Of a DNA stretch of 31,816 nucleotides, positions 1 to 7,842 are shown one piece after another (within the stretch, counting starts at the first letter, position 1; every line of letters starts with the position of its first letter). The stretch is taken from NCBI GenBank assembly GCA_039029515.1, contig JBCCFX010000013.1:1-31816 (forward strand). Reading direction: 5' to 3'. The DNA comes from JBCCFX01 sp039029515. Its GTDB lineage: Bacteria > Planctomycetota > Phycisphaerae > Phycisphaerales > SM1A02. A model generated the notes under the pieces. It searched no databases, was not told the origin of the DNA, and worked only from the letters and a program-made list of their open reading frames with translations. The position numbers and the translations under genes were made by a program.

Positions 1-89
1 CCCAACTGCATATTAGTCCAAACGACAATCTTGACCGCAAGAAGCTCATCCCATTTTCGGTTAGCGACTAAACCGATACACGCTACCAT
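1..89 (-). CDS. Unknown small protein, tandem paralogue, N-terminal part only
   Basis: The first 29 codons of a minus-strand gene are visible before it runs off the window. The ATG at 89-87 is preceded by GGAGG four bases upstream, an excellent ribosome binding site. The peptide begins MVACIGLVANRKWDEL and matches the start of the next gene (MVECIGSAANRSWHEL) at 20 of 29 residues. The leader DNA just before the ATG is also conserved between the two copies. This makes it a tandem duplicate of the 276-686 gene. No family is recognised and no function is proposed. Confidence 0.7.
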   Translation of the reverse strand, partial: MVACIGLVANRKWDELLAVKIVVWTNMQL

Positions 90-162
90 GGCGCCTCCGA
101 GGTTATTCGTCCTGTCGACCAGGTTTACCGAACACGCCAGCTAACACCGCTCGCAACGAGAC

Positions 163-309
163 TCAGAGCAATTCTATATCCGGGTTATTGCGGATCTCCT
201 CGAGGAACCAATCGGGAAGTGGTCTCAATTTCGGAAGTTGAACTTCGTCCCAATCGGTCTCTTTGAGAACACGCACTATGACGTCGCGTCTATGTTCTTC
301 GTTCTCTGG
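163..309 (-). pseudogene. Displaced C-terminal frame of the preceding small gene
   Basis: This frame is open from a TGA at 312-310 down to the TGA at 165-163, giving 48 residues beginning PENEEHRRDVIVRVLKET and ending EEIRNNPDIELL. The composition is that of a real charged protein tail. A single missing C at 308-309 would join it to the upstream gene exactly at FD/PENEE. An alternative is a separate 37-aa ORF starting at the GTG at 276-274, which overlaps the upstream TAG by one base (TAGTG) and could be translationally coupled. The join by frameshift is preferred because the residues before that GTG also read like protein. Confidence 0.5.
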
Positions 310-686
310 TCAAACGAAACGAGCTCGCCGCTCTCCGCATAGCTGCAACCTGCTTCAATTCCCTCGTCAATCATGCGGCCGATTGCATCAAAAACGCGTT
401 CGGCCGAAGCATTAACATCAAACGCTGCCATGACAAGCACCCGCCCATCCGTGTCAGTTCTCGATTCCAGTCGACACAATGCCGAATCGGAAGTCTCGAT
501 CGAGTCTATCAATTCGACATGCATGTCAATGCCTGAATCTGAAACCGTTGCAAGCTCAGCAAATGCCGATTGAGAAGGCGGATCTTTCTTCAACGCTCCC
601 AGCTGCATGTTGGACCAGACGACTATTCTGCGCGCAGTAAGCTCATGCCAACTTCGATTCGCTGCTGAACCGATGCACTCTACCAT
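276..686 (-). CDS. Unknown small protein, tandem paralogue, probably frameshifted near its 3' end
   Basis: The longest open frame reaches further upstream, but the ATG at 686-684 is chosen because GGAGG lies four bases before it and because the paralogue at 1-89 starts at the same place. The frame as it stands gives 136 aa, starting MVECIGSAANRSWHEL, with no signal peptide or membrane segment. The middle (DGRVLVMAAFDVNASAERVFDAI) looks like an ordinary soluble alpha/beta protein. The C-terminus (QRTKNIDATS) looks out of register: adding one C at the CC of TTTGACCAGAG (308-309) would give FDPENEEHRRDV and continue to a stop at 163, making about 174 aa. The family is not recognised. It lies downstream of the DUF1501 gene, past a hairpin, and is probably a separate transcript. 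The DNA appears less GC-rich than the following genes. Confidence 0.7.
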   Translation of the reverse strand: MVECIGSAANRSWHELTARRIVVWSNMQLGALKKDPPSQSAFAELATVSDSGIDMHVELIDSIETSDSALCRLESRTDTDGRVLVMAAFDVNASAERVFDAIGRMIDEGIEAGCSYAESGELVSFDQRTKNIDATS

Positions 687-737
687 GGTGCCTCCGAGGC
701 TATTCGTCCCGCCGGGCGACAAGTCTCGCAACCAGAC

Positions 738-759
738 GGCGGCTTCGGGGAAGCCCGCC
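738..759 (-). terminator. Hairpin downstream of DUF1501, possible terminator
   Basis: On the minus strand this is a strong hairpin: five GC-rich pairs, a bulged G, then CTTC/GAAG around a CCC loop. It lies about 32 bases past the DUF1501 stop and before the small unknown gene. There is no T-run after it, so it may act as a Rho-dependent end, an RNA stabiliser or a dispersed repeat rather than a classical terminator. Confidence 0.4.
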
Positions 760-780
760 CTACAGAGCTGACCGCCGATC

Positions 781-796
781 GCTGACAGCTGTCAGC
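781..796. repeat. Perfect 16-bp palindrome over the DUF1501 stop
   Basis: GCTGACAGCTGTCAGC equals its own reverse complement and contains the stop codon of the DUF1501 gene (794-792). With no spacer it is a poor RNA hairpin unless the centre opens. It may be a protein-binding site or chance. A shorter related piece (GAGCTGACCG) lies 15 bases away at 766-775. Confidence 0.35.
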
Positions 797-2084
797 TCCT
801 CGCCACCAATCCGACCGGCGCACAGTCGTGGTCCGGCAGCACCTTCGCAAGATTCGGATTGCCGAGATGTGTTCCCACCACTTCTGCGAGCACATCGCGG
901 AAGTCCATCGTGTGCAACAGGTCGCGACCTTCGTGCAACTGATCCGGGGCCAGACCGGGCCAGTTGGCGATGACCGGCGCTGCGCCGCCCGCGCGCTGCC
1001 GGTGTGCGTTATGCACTGCACCGCCGAAGAGGAACATGGCGTTCGCCCAGCCGTGATCGGTGCCGCGCGTGCCATTCTCAGCCGCAGTACGACCGAAGTC
1101 CGTCAGCGTGGCGACCAGCACATCATCACGGCGTTCCTTGAGGTCTTCGAGGAACGCCGCGACAGCGGTCGACAACGTGCCCGCGAGATTCGCGAACTGA
1201 CCATCCGCACGTCGTCCCTGATTCTGATGCGTATCCCAGCCATCGAGATCAACCTCGGCCACTTCGAGCCCGATATCTGCCTTGATCAGCCGCGCAACAT
1301 CGCGGAGTTTGCGTCCGAGATCCGTGTTGGGATAGGTCGTCGTCTCCGCGTCCTGCGATGTGGCAACCTTGCGGAGTTCGCGCATCGCATCGAACGTCGC
1401 CGCGGCAGACTGTCGAACCTGGTTCGCGGCTTCATCCTCATGCATATTCGGATTCACCGCGTACGCATGCTCGAGCGCGCCGACGAGGCCATCGCGGCCG
1501 TTACCGACCTTGAGATCGTTGAGCCCACGAATCGTCAGCGTGGCGGCATCACCATGAAACAGTCGCGGCAGCGATTCACCGATCGCAAGGGCGCGAATCG
1601 GTCCGCGCCCAGCACTGGTCATGAGATGACGATTCACCCAACCATCGGAGTTGATCGTGTTGCCGATGACGCCGGTCTCCCAGACGTCCTGTTCCTCGAA
1701 GTGTGACCGCGTATTGTGCGCGTAGCCAACGGCGTGCGCCGCGACGGCTTCTCCACCCTGGAAGTACGGCATCAACGGCGCGAGTGCCGGATGCAGGCCG
1801 AAATAGCCATCGAGATCGATCGCTGCGCCATCGCCCTGCCCCGGCGCGTTGATGCCAAGCGTCGGACGCAACGAACGGTAATGCCGATCGCCGTACGGCA
1901 CGACGAGGTTCATGCCATCCGCGCCGCCGCGCAGAAAGATCACAACCAGCGTCTTGTCGCGTCGAACGGTAATGGATGCATCGAGCAGGCTCGACGCGCT
2001 CGCGAGCGCCTGCGCCGGCGCGAAACCGAGATACGCACTAAGCATGCCGCTCGACTGCAGAAAGAATCGTCTGGAGATCGTCAT
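792..2084 (-). CDS. DUF1501 family exported protein
   Basis: A 430-aa protein of the DUF1501 family, a sulfatase-fold-like group abundant in planctomycetes and usually encoded beside DUF1800 proteins. The start at 2084 is chosen over the upstream ATG at 2117 because GGAGG sits seven bases before it and the protein then begins MTISRRFFLQSSGMLSAYLG, a twin-arginine-like export signal (SRRFFLQ). Family hallmarks are present: the FLRGGADGMNLVVPYGD block near residues 50-66, GWDTHQN near 280, and DFGRTAAENGTRGTDHGWAN near 330. It follows the DUF1800 gene by 47 bases on the same strand, so the pair is very likely co-transcribed. The biochemical role of the family is not established; a cell-surface or periplasmic role is inferred from the signal. 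Confidence 0.93.
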   Translation of the reverse strand: MTISRRFFLQSSGMLSAYLGFAPAQALASASSLLDASITVRRDKTLVVIFLRGGADGMNLVVPYGDRHYRSLRPTLGINAPGQGDGAAIDLDGYFGLHPALAPLMPYFQGGEAVAAHAVGYAHNTRSHFEEQDVWETGVIGNTINSDGWVNRHLMTSAGRGPIRALAIGESLPRLFHGDAATLTIRGLNDLKVGNGRDGLVGALEHAYAVNPNMHEDEAANQVRQSAAATFDAMRELRKVATSQDAETTTYPNTDLGRKLRDVARLIKADIGLEVAEVDLDGWDTHQNQGRRADGQFANLAGTLSTAVAAFLEDLKERRDDVLVATLTDFGRTAAENGTRGTDHGWANAMFLFGGAVHNAHRQRAGGAAPVIANWPGLAPDQLHEGRDLLHTMDFRDVLAEVVGTHLGNPNLAKVLPDHDCAPVGLVARS

Positions 2085-2131
2085 CGTGCTGCCTCCGATC
2101 GATAGCGTGGCGATCACATTCTACGGTTGAA

Positions 2132-5100
2132 TCACCGCATTCCGGCTTCCGGACTGGCGAGAATGAACGCAGCAACCGTCCGAATTCTCGCCGGTGCATC
2201 CAGATCCGTCGATTGCAGCACGGTATCGGCCGCTGCGGTCGTCGTCGGGCTGAGTTCCGCCCCGCAGATTCGGATCGCCAGCCAATCGATTACCTGCTGT
2301 CGATTCGATGCGGATTCAAGGAACGTCGCGTCGCGATATTGCACCGGCATTGGTTGCAGCACGCCGGCGGCGGCGGTTTCGGCGTACGTCCAACGTTGCA
2401 GCAGTGCGTTCGAGTCAGTCCATGATGTGTCATGATCGGGATAGCCATCGGGCGATGCTCGATCAAACATTGTCATGCCGGATGCGCCGACGAACTGCCC
2501 CGCCGCCCATGGATTCCGCCGGTACTCGCGCCGCATGTGACGAATCGCATAATCGACCGGCGACACGGAGCGCGCTGTCGTCATGAATCGTTCGAAATGT
2601 GATTCACCTTCAATCCGCTGCACCATCGCAGCGAGGTCTCCATGAGTCTCGAGATAGATCGGCGCGATCATGTGCTGCAGGATTTCCGGATAGTGATCAC
2701 CGACATAGTGCGCGCACATCTTGTCCGCGATGAACTGCGCGGTCGAGGGATGTGCGGCGAGCATATCGATGGCGAACAGGACCGCATCTTTGCGCTCCGC
2801 CGATGTGCCGCGCGGGAACGATCGTCCCAGGAAGGTGACCGGCGTTCGATCGTGCAGGCTGGCAACGAACCGATGTGATTCCGCCGGGCGAATCTGAATC
2901 CCTGCGGTACCGCTGCCTTCGATGGCCATGGTCCAGCCGGTGAAGAGCCTTGCGAGCGCGGTCACATCCGACTGCGTGTAGCCCCCATCGACCCCGAGCG
3001 TATGAAGCTCCATGATCTCGCGAGCGTAATTCTCATTCATCTGACCGGCAAAGCTGCGATCCTGATCGAGGTACCGAAGCATAGCTGGTGATCGCGACGA
3101 CATCCGCAGCAGTTCAGGAAAGCGCGTGTTGACGTTTGCCATGTACATCGCATGGTCATCCCACACCCGAACGGCATTGACCTTACGAATCCACGTGGAG
3201 AAGTGATTGTCGATGAAACGCCCGAGTCGATGACGCGCGGGATTCGGGTCGAACGCGCCGGCAAGCAATGCACGCTGCGTCACGCCTGACTGGAAGTTCG
3301 CGGGAAATACCGCAGCAGCATTGGAGAACGTATGCTCGCGCGTTTCTTGTCGACTATCTCCCGTGAGATCGCGTTCGAGCCATTCAGATGGGCTCGAACC
3401 GCACAGCAACGCAATCAACGACAACGGATCAGGTCCATCACCGAAGCGCGTGAGCAGCCGCACGGCGTACTCAAATGCAGTCGGCGCGCGAGCGTCATCA
3501 GGACGTGACGCAATGATCATCGCCGTGGGCTTCAATGCCGAATCTGGCCACCGATCCAGTTCTTCTTCGGTCTGATCGTGCGTGAACGCGCGACATCGCA
3601 TGGACGGTTCGCTGGTACCCGCGACAACCTCAATCGGGACCGGCGAACTGTCGCGCCACTGCCCGGCATCATCCGTTACACGAACGACCAACTGGTGTTC
3701 GCCCGGCTCCAGATCACGCAGGATCAGCGGCAACACGAACGGCCCGGTCGAACGTTCGATGCGCACCGGCGACATCAGCGCCATGCCATCGGCGGTGAAT
3801 GGCTGGAACGTGAGACCGAATGATTGATCATCGGCGGCGTTGACGATGAGCGTGTCGTACACGCCGCACTGAGCATCCGGTTTCGGCCAGAGCACATCAA
3901 GGTTTGGCGGCCCCGCATCATCCGAACCGTTGCGCGCGGTCAATGTGACCGCCTGCAGATACAGATTGCGATCGCCCTTATCCTTGATGTACCGATCGTT
4001 GGTGAATTGGAACGCGATCGACTTCACCCCATCGGGAAGATCCACGTCGAGCGGGTCGAGATCCGTCCAGTTGGTCGGCACATCCAGGTCCGCTAGCGTG
4101 TGCTCATCACCATCATGCCGAAGCACAACGCGGAGGTTCGGCGCACCGCCGAAGTGTTGCCCCGCCGCGTTGACGACGATTCGACACGGCCCCGCAAAGT
4201 CAGCCGGTACGTTGAGCGCGACTTCGCCGTTGGAATAGAACGCCACGACTTCCGGCTCGGTCGCGCCGGGCACATTGTTGACGCGCCGGCGAGCGATTGC
4301 CTCATCCCAGGCACCTGACAGCATGGTGAAGCGCTGGCGCGGCCGCGGCGATGTCGTGACGGGAAGCAGATCGCGATCAAGCAGCACCTCGTTCACGACG
4401 GACGGCGCCATGCCGTAGCGTGGATTTCGTGCAATGAGTTGCACCCGGTTCACGCCGTCCTGCAACATGCCAGCGTCGACGGTGAACTCAGGGCGGAACG
4501 TTGTCTGGGAAGCGATGCGCTGACCATTGACGCGGCATTCCACTTCAGGTGTTTCTCGCTCGGGGTCAAGCGTCCCGACGAATCCACGCACGGTGAGATG
4601 TCCCGAAACAACACTGCCATCGCGTGGCGAGAACAGTCCTGTGCGCATGAAGTATGGTTCCGTGCCCATGCCATCGTCGAACTGACGCAACCGAGCGTCA
4701 TGATCGAACGCGAGCATCTCACGGAAGGACTCACCGACGCGCGCGATCTCGATGCGATCGAGATGCAGGTTTCGATCAGCGCGGCGCGGCACGAAGAAGT
4801 CGTTCTCAAAGAACGGCGTGATCACGTGCGAGCCGGCATCAAGTCGGATCGGTCGACCAACGGCAATTCGATGCCAGTTCTCCGCGATGACACGGCCGGT
4901 CGTGCGCGACTGGAATTCCTCGTCGAGTGTGATACCGACAGTCGGGAACGCGCCGCCCGCACGCGAACCGCGTGCTCGAGCGATCACCTGATACCATCCT
5001 TCGCGATCCACGTCGATCGGCACGCAAACGGGCGGATACGCGCCGTTGTTCGCGACGAACTTTCGCCCTGACGCGAGCGGGTCATCGACAGCCTGCGGCA

Positions 5101-5869
5101 TGCCGCCGGCAAATCGTCGTGGCCGTTCCTCAAGTGCGGGTGGATTCTCCGCTTCGCACGACAGGAGTTCAGCCGGACGATTGATGATTTCGATCAACAT
5201 CGGACGTCCGGTGACGGTATTGCCGTCACTGAAGTGCACTGCGGGCGTGAGCATGTGTACATCGAAGCTGAGCTGCGCTGGTCCGATCTCGCCGACGAAC
5301 AAGCGTATCGGCCATTCGTGCTTGAGCGGTACTTCCGTGAGCGCGATGTCCTTGACCGCATTCGATTGCACGACGACGCGATCGACCGGACGACGATCCC
5401 AGTCATCAAATTCGATCGCGATGGAGGTCCGCCCCCAGATCACACTGCTCTGCACGGGCGTCACGATGCGCACGTTGGAGGCACGCTGAAGGACATCTTC
5501 CAATTCGCGCGGCAGCACGTCGATGTGCATTCGCGCATCACCAATGTCGATGCGCACGTAGCCCGGTTCGTTCGCGCGAATGCGCATGAAGCCGTATTCG
5601 TGTCCATCGGGCACGATCGGCGGCGCGAGGATGGTCACCGCGTCCGGCGGAACCATCGTGACGGCCAATTCAGTTCCGGGTTCAAGACCCTTCGTACTGA
5701 AGGCCAGCGCGCGGGTGTCGTACTGGTCGACAACGGTCTCAGCTGTGACCAGTTGGACGGATGTGGTTTCGGTCTGGCCATCCGTCGCGTCTTGCCCAAC
5801 CGCACTCGGCGCATGAAGAAGCACCGCAAGCCCCAGAAGGATGCGGGCGACAATGGTACGAATGCTCAT
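2132..5869 (-). CDS. Large secreted DUF1800 protein with two carbohydrate-binding-like modules
   Basis: A 1245-aa protein with a Sec signal peptide (MSIRTIVARILLGLAVLLHAP, probable cut after AVG-Q). The start has GGAG six bases upstream. Two modules, at roughly residues 233-378 and 538-643, share a calcium-dependent xylan-binding (CBM60-like) pattern, each ending in F-x-ND followed by a DRNL-x-L strand (FFENDFFVPRRADRNLHLD and FTNDRYIKDKGDRNLYLQ). An Ig-like domain follows at about 665-765. The DUF1800 domain occupies about 790-1245 and has the hallmarks NYAREIMELHTLGVDGGYTQ and ALARLFTGW. It is longer than plain DUF1800 proteins (often about 450-600 aa) because of the N-terminal modules. It is the probable upstream partner of the DUF1501 gene. 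A surface role in binding polysaccharide is inferred; no catalytic residues are known for DUF1800. Confidence 0.93.
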   Translation of the reverse strand: MSIRTIVARILLGLAVLLHAPSAVGQDATDGQTETTSVQLVTAETVVDQYDTRALAFSTKGLEPGTELAVTMVPPDAVTILAPPIVPDGHEYGFMRIRANEPGYVRIDIGDARMHIDVLPRELEDVLQRASNVRIVTPVQSSVIWGRTSIAIEFDDWDRRPVDRVVVQSNAVKDIALTEVPLKHEWPIRLFVGEIGPAQLSFDVHMLTPAVHFSDGNTVTGRPMLIEIINRPAELLSCEAENPPALEERPRRFAGGMPQAVDDPLASGRKFVANNGAYPPVCVPIDVDREGWYQVIARARGSRAGGAFPTVGITLDEEFQSRTTGRVIAENWHRIAVGRPIRLDAGSHVITPFFENDFFVPRRADRNLHLDRIEIARVGESFREMLAFDHDARLRQFDDGMGTEPYFMRTGLFSPRDGSVVSGHLTVRGFVGTLDPERETPEVECRVNGQRIASQTTFRPEFTVDAGMLQDGVNRVQLIARNPRYGMAPSVVNEVLLDRDLLPVTTSPRPRQRFTMLSGAWDEAIARRRVNNVPGATEPEVVAFYSNGEVALNVPADFAGPCRIVVNAAGQHFGGAPNLRVVLRHDGDEHTLADLDVPTNWTDLDPLDVDLPDGVKSIAFQFTNDRYIKDKGDRNLYLQAVTLTARNGSDDAGPPNLDVLWPKPDAQCGVYDTLIVNAADDQSFGLTFQPFTADGMALMSPVRIERSTGPFVLPLILRDLEPGEHQLVVRVTDDAGQWRDSSPVPIEVVAGTSEPSMRCRAFTHDQTEEELDRWPDSALKPTAMIIASRPDDARAPTAFEYAVRLLTRFGDGPDPLSLIALLCGSSPSEWLERDLTGDSRQETREHTFSNAAAVFPANFQSGVTQRALLAGAFDPNPARHRLGRFIDNHFSTWIRKVNAVRVWDDHAMYMANVNTRFPELLRMSSRSPAMLRYLDQDRSFAGQMNENYAREIMELHTLGVDGGYTQSDVTALARLFTGWTMAIEGSGTAGIQIRPAESHRFVASLHDRTPVTFLGRSFPRGTSAERKDAVLFAIDMLAAHPSTAQFIADKMCAHYVGDHYPEILQHMIAPIYLETHGDLAAMVQRIEGESHFERFMTTARSVSPVDYAIRHMRREYRRNPWAAGQFVGASGMTMFDRASPDGYPDHDTSWTDSNALLQRWTYAETAAAGVLQPMPVQYRDATFLESASNRQQVIDWLAIRICGAELSPTTTAAADTVLQSTDLDAPARIRTVAAFILASPEAGMR

Positions 5870-5886
5870 AGGAATCTCCGCGCGGA

Positions 5887-6132
5887 TCAGACCTTGATAT
5901 CGCGGCGCTTCAATTCATCCTGAATCACGACCAGCAGCTTGCCGGTCTTGCCGATGTCTTCCTGAAGTCGCTTTGCCTTCTCTCGTTTCTCGCGATACTG
6001 GCGTGCCTGCGATGTGGCATACGCGGTGAGCTGCTCCACGGTCATGCGCTTGAGGCGCACGTCGATGGGGATTTCCGGCTCATGCGATTTGTTCTCGCCC
6101 GCAGGCTTATCGGTGGACTGTGTCTCGGACAT
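5887..6132 (-). CDS. Small coiled-coil protein, unknown function
   Basis: The frame extends further upstream, but the ATG at 6132 is preferred because it gives a compact 81-aa acidic-then-basic protein starting MSETQSTDKPAGENKSHEPE. A longer version would overlap the preceding gene and have shadow-like composition. Residues 35-75 (TAYATSQARQYREKREKAKRLQEDIGKTG region) are charged and strongly helical, a likely short coiled coil. The ribosome site is weak (AGGA about 11 bases away). It ends 17 bases before the DUF1800 start and begins 68 bases after the YkgJ-type gene, all on one strand. A possible -10 box, TACACT, lies at 6184-6179. No family is recognised. Confidence 0.65.
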   Translation of the reverse strand: MSETQSTDKPAGENKSHEPEIPIDVRLKRMTVEQLTAYATSQARQYREKREKAKRLQEDIGKTGKLLVVIQDELKRRDIKV

Positions 6133-6200
6133 GGCGCGATGCGTCCTGTCTGGAAGGATGGATTCAGCGTCGACGTTCAGTGTACCCGACCAAGGCGGTC

Positions 6201-6650
6201 TCACGCATCCTGTTTGTGCTGATCGCGGAGAATCCGAATCTGCTCCACCGGGATGAGCGTCCCGGAATCCATCCCCGGACACGGCGTCGACCGTTTGGTG
6301 ACTTCCCACGCCCGCTCGGAGCGGATGTTTTCCGGCCAGAACGGCCACGTCCGGCACTGTGTCGGGCGATCCTCGTACACGCCACAGATCGCGCGGCCGG
6401 GAATGGTCTCGCGATCCAGGAAGATACAGTCGAAGCCATGCTCGGTTTCGTATTCGTTCAACGTCCAGCGCCCGTGGACTTTGTGCGCGTACTGCTTGCG
6501 AAACTGGTTGCGCGTGACGCCGAATCGCTTGGCGAGCGCATCGGCTTCCTCGTCATTGAACCAGACATACCCGGCCGGGCCGGTACAACAGTTGCCGCAC
6601 TGAGTGCAGTTGAAGGCGAGGCCGGACGTGTACCACTCGGGTTTGGGCAT
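6201..6650 (-). CDS. YkgJ-type cysteine-cluster (zinc/iron-chelating) protein
   Basis: A 149-aa protein of the CxCxxCC family (YkgJ, formerly UPF0153). The first cluster is FNCTQCGNCCTGPAGYVW near residues 13-30. Later conserved residues follow: CIFLD, AICGVYEDRPTQCRTWPFWPE, and a final PCPGMDSG. These Cys are thought to bind a metal ion or an Fe-S cluster. The length is normal for the family. The start codon has no Shine-Dalgarno; instead a heptameric repeat of C-tracts on this strand lies directly upstream (see the array at 6658-6695). The substrate and partner are unknown. It sits in a same-strand run leading to the DUF1800/DUF1501 genes. Confidence 0.9.
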   Translation of the reverse strand: MPKPEWYTSGLAFNCTQCGNCCTGPAGYVWFNDEEADALAKRFGVTRNQFRKQYAHKVHGRWTLNEYETEHGFDCIFLDRETIPGRAICGVYEDRPTQCRTWPFWPENIRSERAWEVTKRSTPCPGMDSGTLIPVEQIRILRDQHKQDA

Positions 6651-6657
6651 GGTGAAT

Positions 6658-6695
6658 GGGATTCGGGATTCGGGTATTGGGTATTGGGTTCAGGG
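6658..6695 (+). repeat. Heptameric G-tract array, G-quadruplex candidate
   Basis: Six GGG runs (6658, 6665, 6672, 6679, 6686, 6693) are each separated by exactly four bases (ATTC, ATTC, TATT, TATT, TTCA). This meets the usual G-quadruplex pattern on the plus strand. It begins eight bases upstream of the YkgJ-type start codon, with the G-rich strand being the template for that gene. Similar GGGATTC units recur at 9613-9707. Confidence 0.75.
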
Positions 6696-6740
6696 ACGAC
6701 TGCGTTCACAGTGTCATGATGGCTCACGACGATCAACGCT

Positions 6741-7742
6741 TCATTCCGACGTCGGTTCGGCCCACGGATCAATTGAGATCAAATGAATCTGCGCTGATTC
6801 CGGCCGTGGTGGCAGATCAGAAAGCTCATCCGGACGTTCATCATACGCAACGCGGTCAATTGTGTAGATCGCCTCGTATTCCAGGCCGGGAAAGACATCG
6901 AGTGCCTGGCGGATCAGACCTTCCATCTCGACGATCGATCCTGCGGTTGCCCAGACGGCGGCGTACGCGCCGACTTCATCTTCATTCTCGCTGCCGCGCA
7001 GAATCACGACCGCATGCCAGAGCGTCAGGCCGAGTGGACGTCCTTCCGCATCCACGTTGGCGGTCGGATCAATGTTCAATTCGAGTGGCCAGAGCTGGCG
7101 GAGTTGCAACAACAGTTCATCGATGTCCGGCGAGAACTCATCTTCGATCTGCAGAATCGGGCGTAATGACACCGGCTCTTCAGCACTCTCATCGTCTGAC
7201 ATCACCGGTTGATCGGGCCAGGTCAGTGGAACCTCTTCAATGCCGTACGACGTGAGCAGCGCTTCGACATCATCACGCATCGCCAACGGGACATGGATGA
7301 GCACCCGCTTAAACTGATCGACAAACACTTCGACGAACGGTTCCTCGGCGTTCGCGCCGGCGGCGATTGACCCATCTTCGAGCAGAAACGTGTCGTACGA
7401 GGCCCAGCCGCTGAGGAAATCATCCTTGTCAATCGAGTCCTTACCGATGAACACGTCGACGGTGCGATACGCATCGCGCGAACCGATCTCTAGCAATGGC
7501 GTCACGCGATCAGGAAGGAATTGCCAGGCGCGCTCGAGGAAGTCCGGGAGACGATCATGCGCGACCGCGACCGTGAACAGATAGGTGTCCGGATCGTCGT
7601 CCTGACCCGCGTTGTAATCGAGGGTGAAACCTTCCACGGGGATCACGCCGTCCCGAGGCACAATGCCCAACGGGAGCGGATAGCCATTGATCTCCACGCG
7701 CTGGAGTCCCTCTCGTAACCGATACGCACGCATCTGGACCAT
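6741..7742 (-). CDS. Unknown 333-aa acidic protein
   Basis: The open frame continues far upstream, but that extension lies antisense to the SNF transporter and is not protein-like. The ATG at 7742 (MVQMRAYRLREGLQ) is chosen; GGGGA lies about eight bases upstream. A second ATG at 7733 is possible. The protein is acidic with no signal peptide or membrane segment, so it is probably cytoplasmic. Two stretches with similar build, roughly residues 40-100 (DTYLFTVAVAHDRLPDFLERAW) and 240-310 (LTLWHAVVILRGSENEDEVG), suggest two alpha/beta subdomains, though the similarity is too weak to call a duplication. It is divergent from the SNF transporter and at the head of the minus-strand block. No family is recognised. 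Confidence 0.75.
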   Translation of the reverse strand: MVQMRAYRLREGLQRVEINGYPLPLGIVPRDGVIPVEGFTLDYNAGQDDDPDTYLFTVAVAHDRLPDFLERAWQFLPDRVTPLLEIGSRDAYRTVDVFIGKDSIDKDDFLSGWASYDTFLLEDGSIAAGANAEEPFVEVFVDQFKRVLIHVPLAMRDDVEALLTSYGIEEVPLTWPDQPVMSDDESAEEPVSLRPILQIEDEFSPDIDELLLQLRQLWPLELNIDPTANVDAEGRPLGLTLWHAVVILRGSENEDEVGAYAAVWATAGSIVEMEGLIRQALDVFPGLEYEAIYTIDRVAYDERPDELSDLPPRPESAQIHLISIDPWAEPTSE

Positions 7743-7797
7743 CGTAGCGTCCCCGCCGTGCCGTGGGCCAACCGTGGAGCCACCGGACGTCGTTCGG

Positions 7798-7803
7798 TAT
7801 AGT
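7798..7803 (+). promoter_or_regulatory. Candidate -10 box for the SNF transporter
   Basis: TATAGT lies 39 bases before the transporter ATG in the 100-base divergent gap. The best -35 at usable spacing (GTGGAG, 7774-7779, 18-base spacer) is weak, so the call rests mainly on the -10 hexamer and position. Confidence 0.35.
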
Positions 7804-7842
7804 CGGCGGCACGAATCAAGCTCATCGCCGCGGGAGGACATC

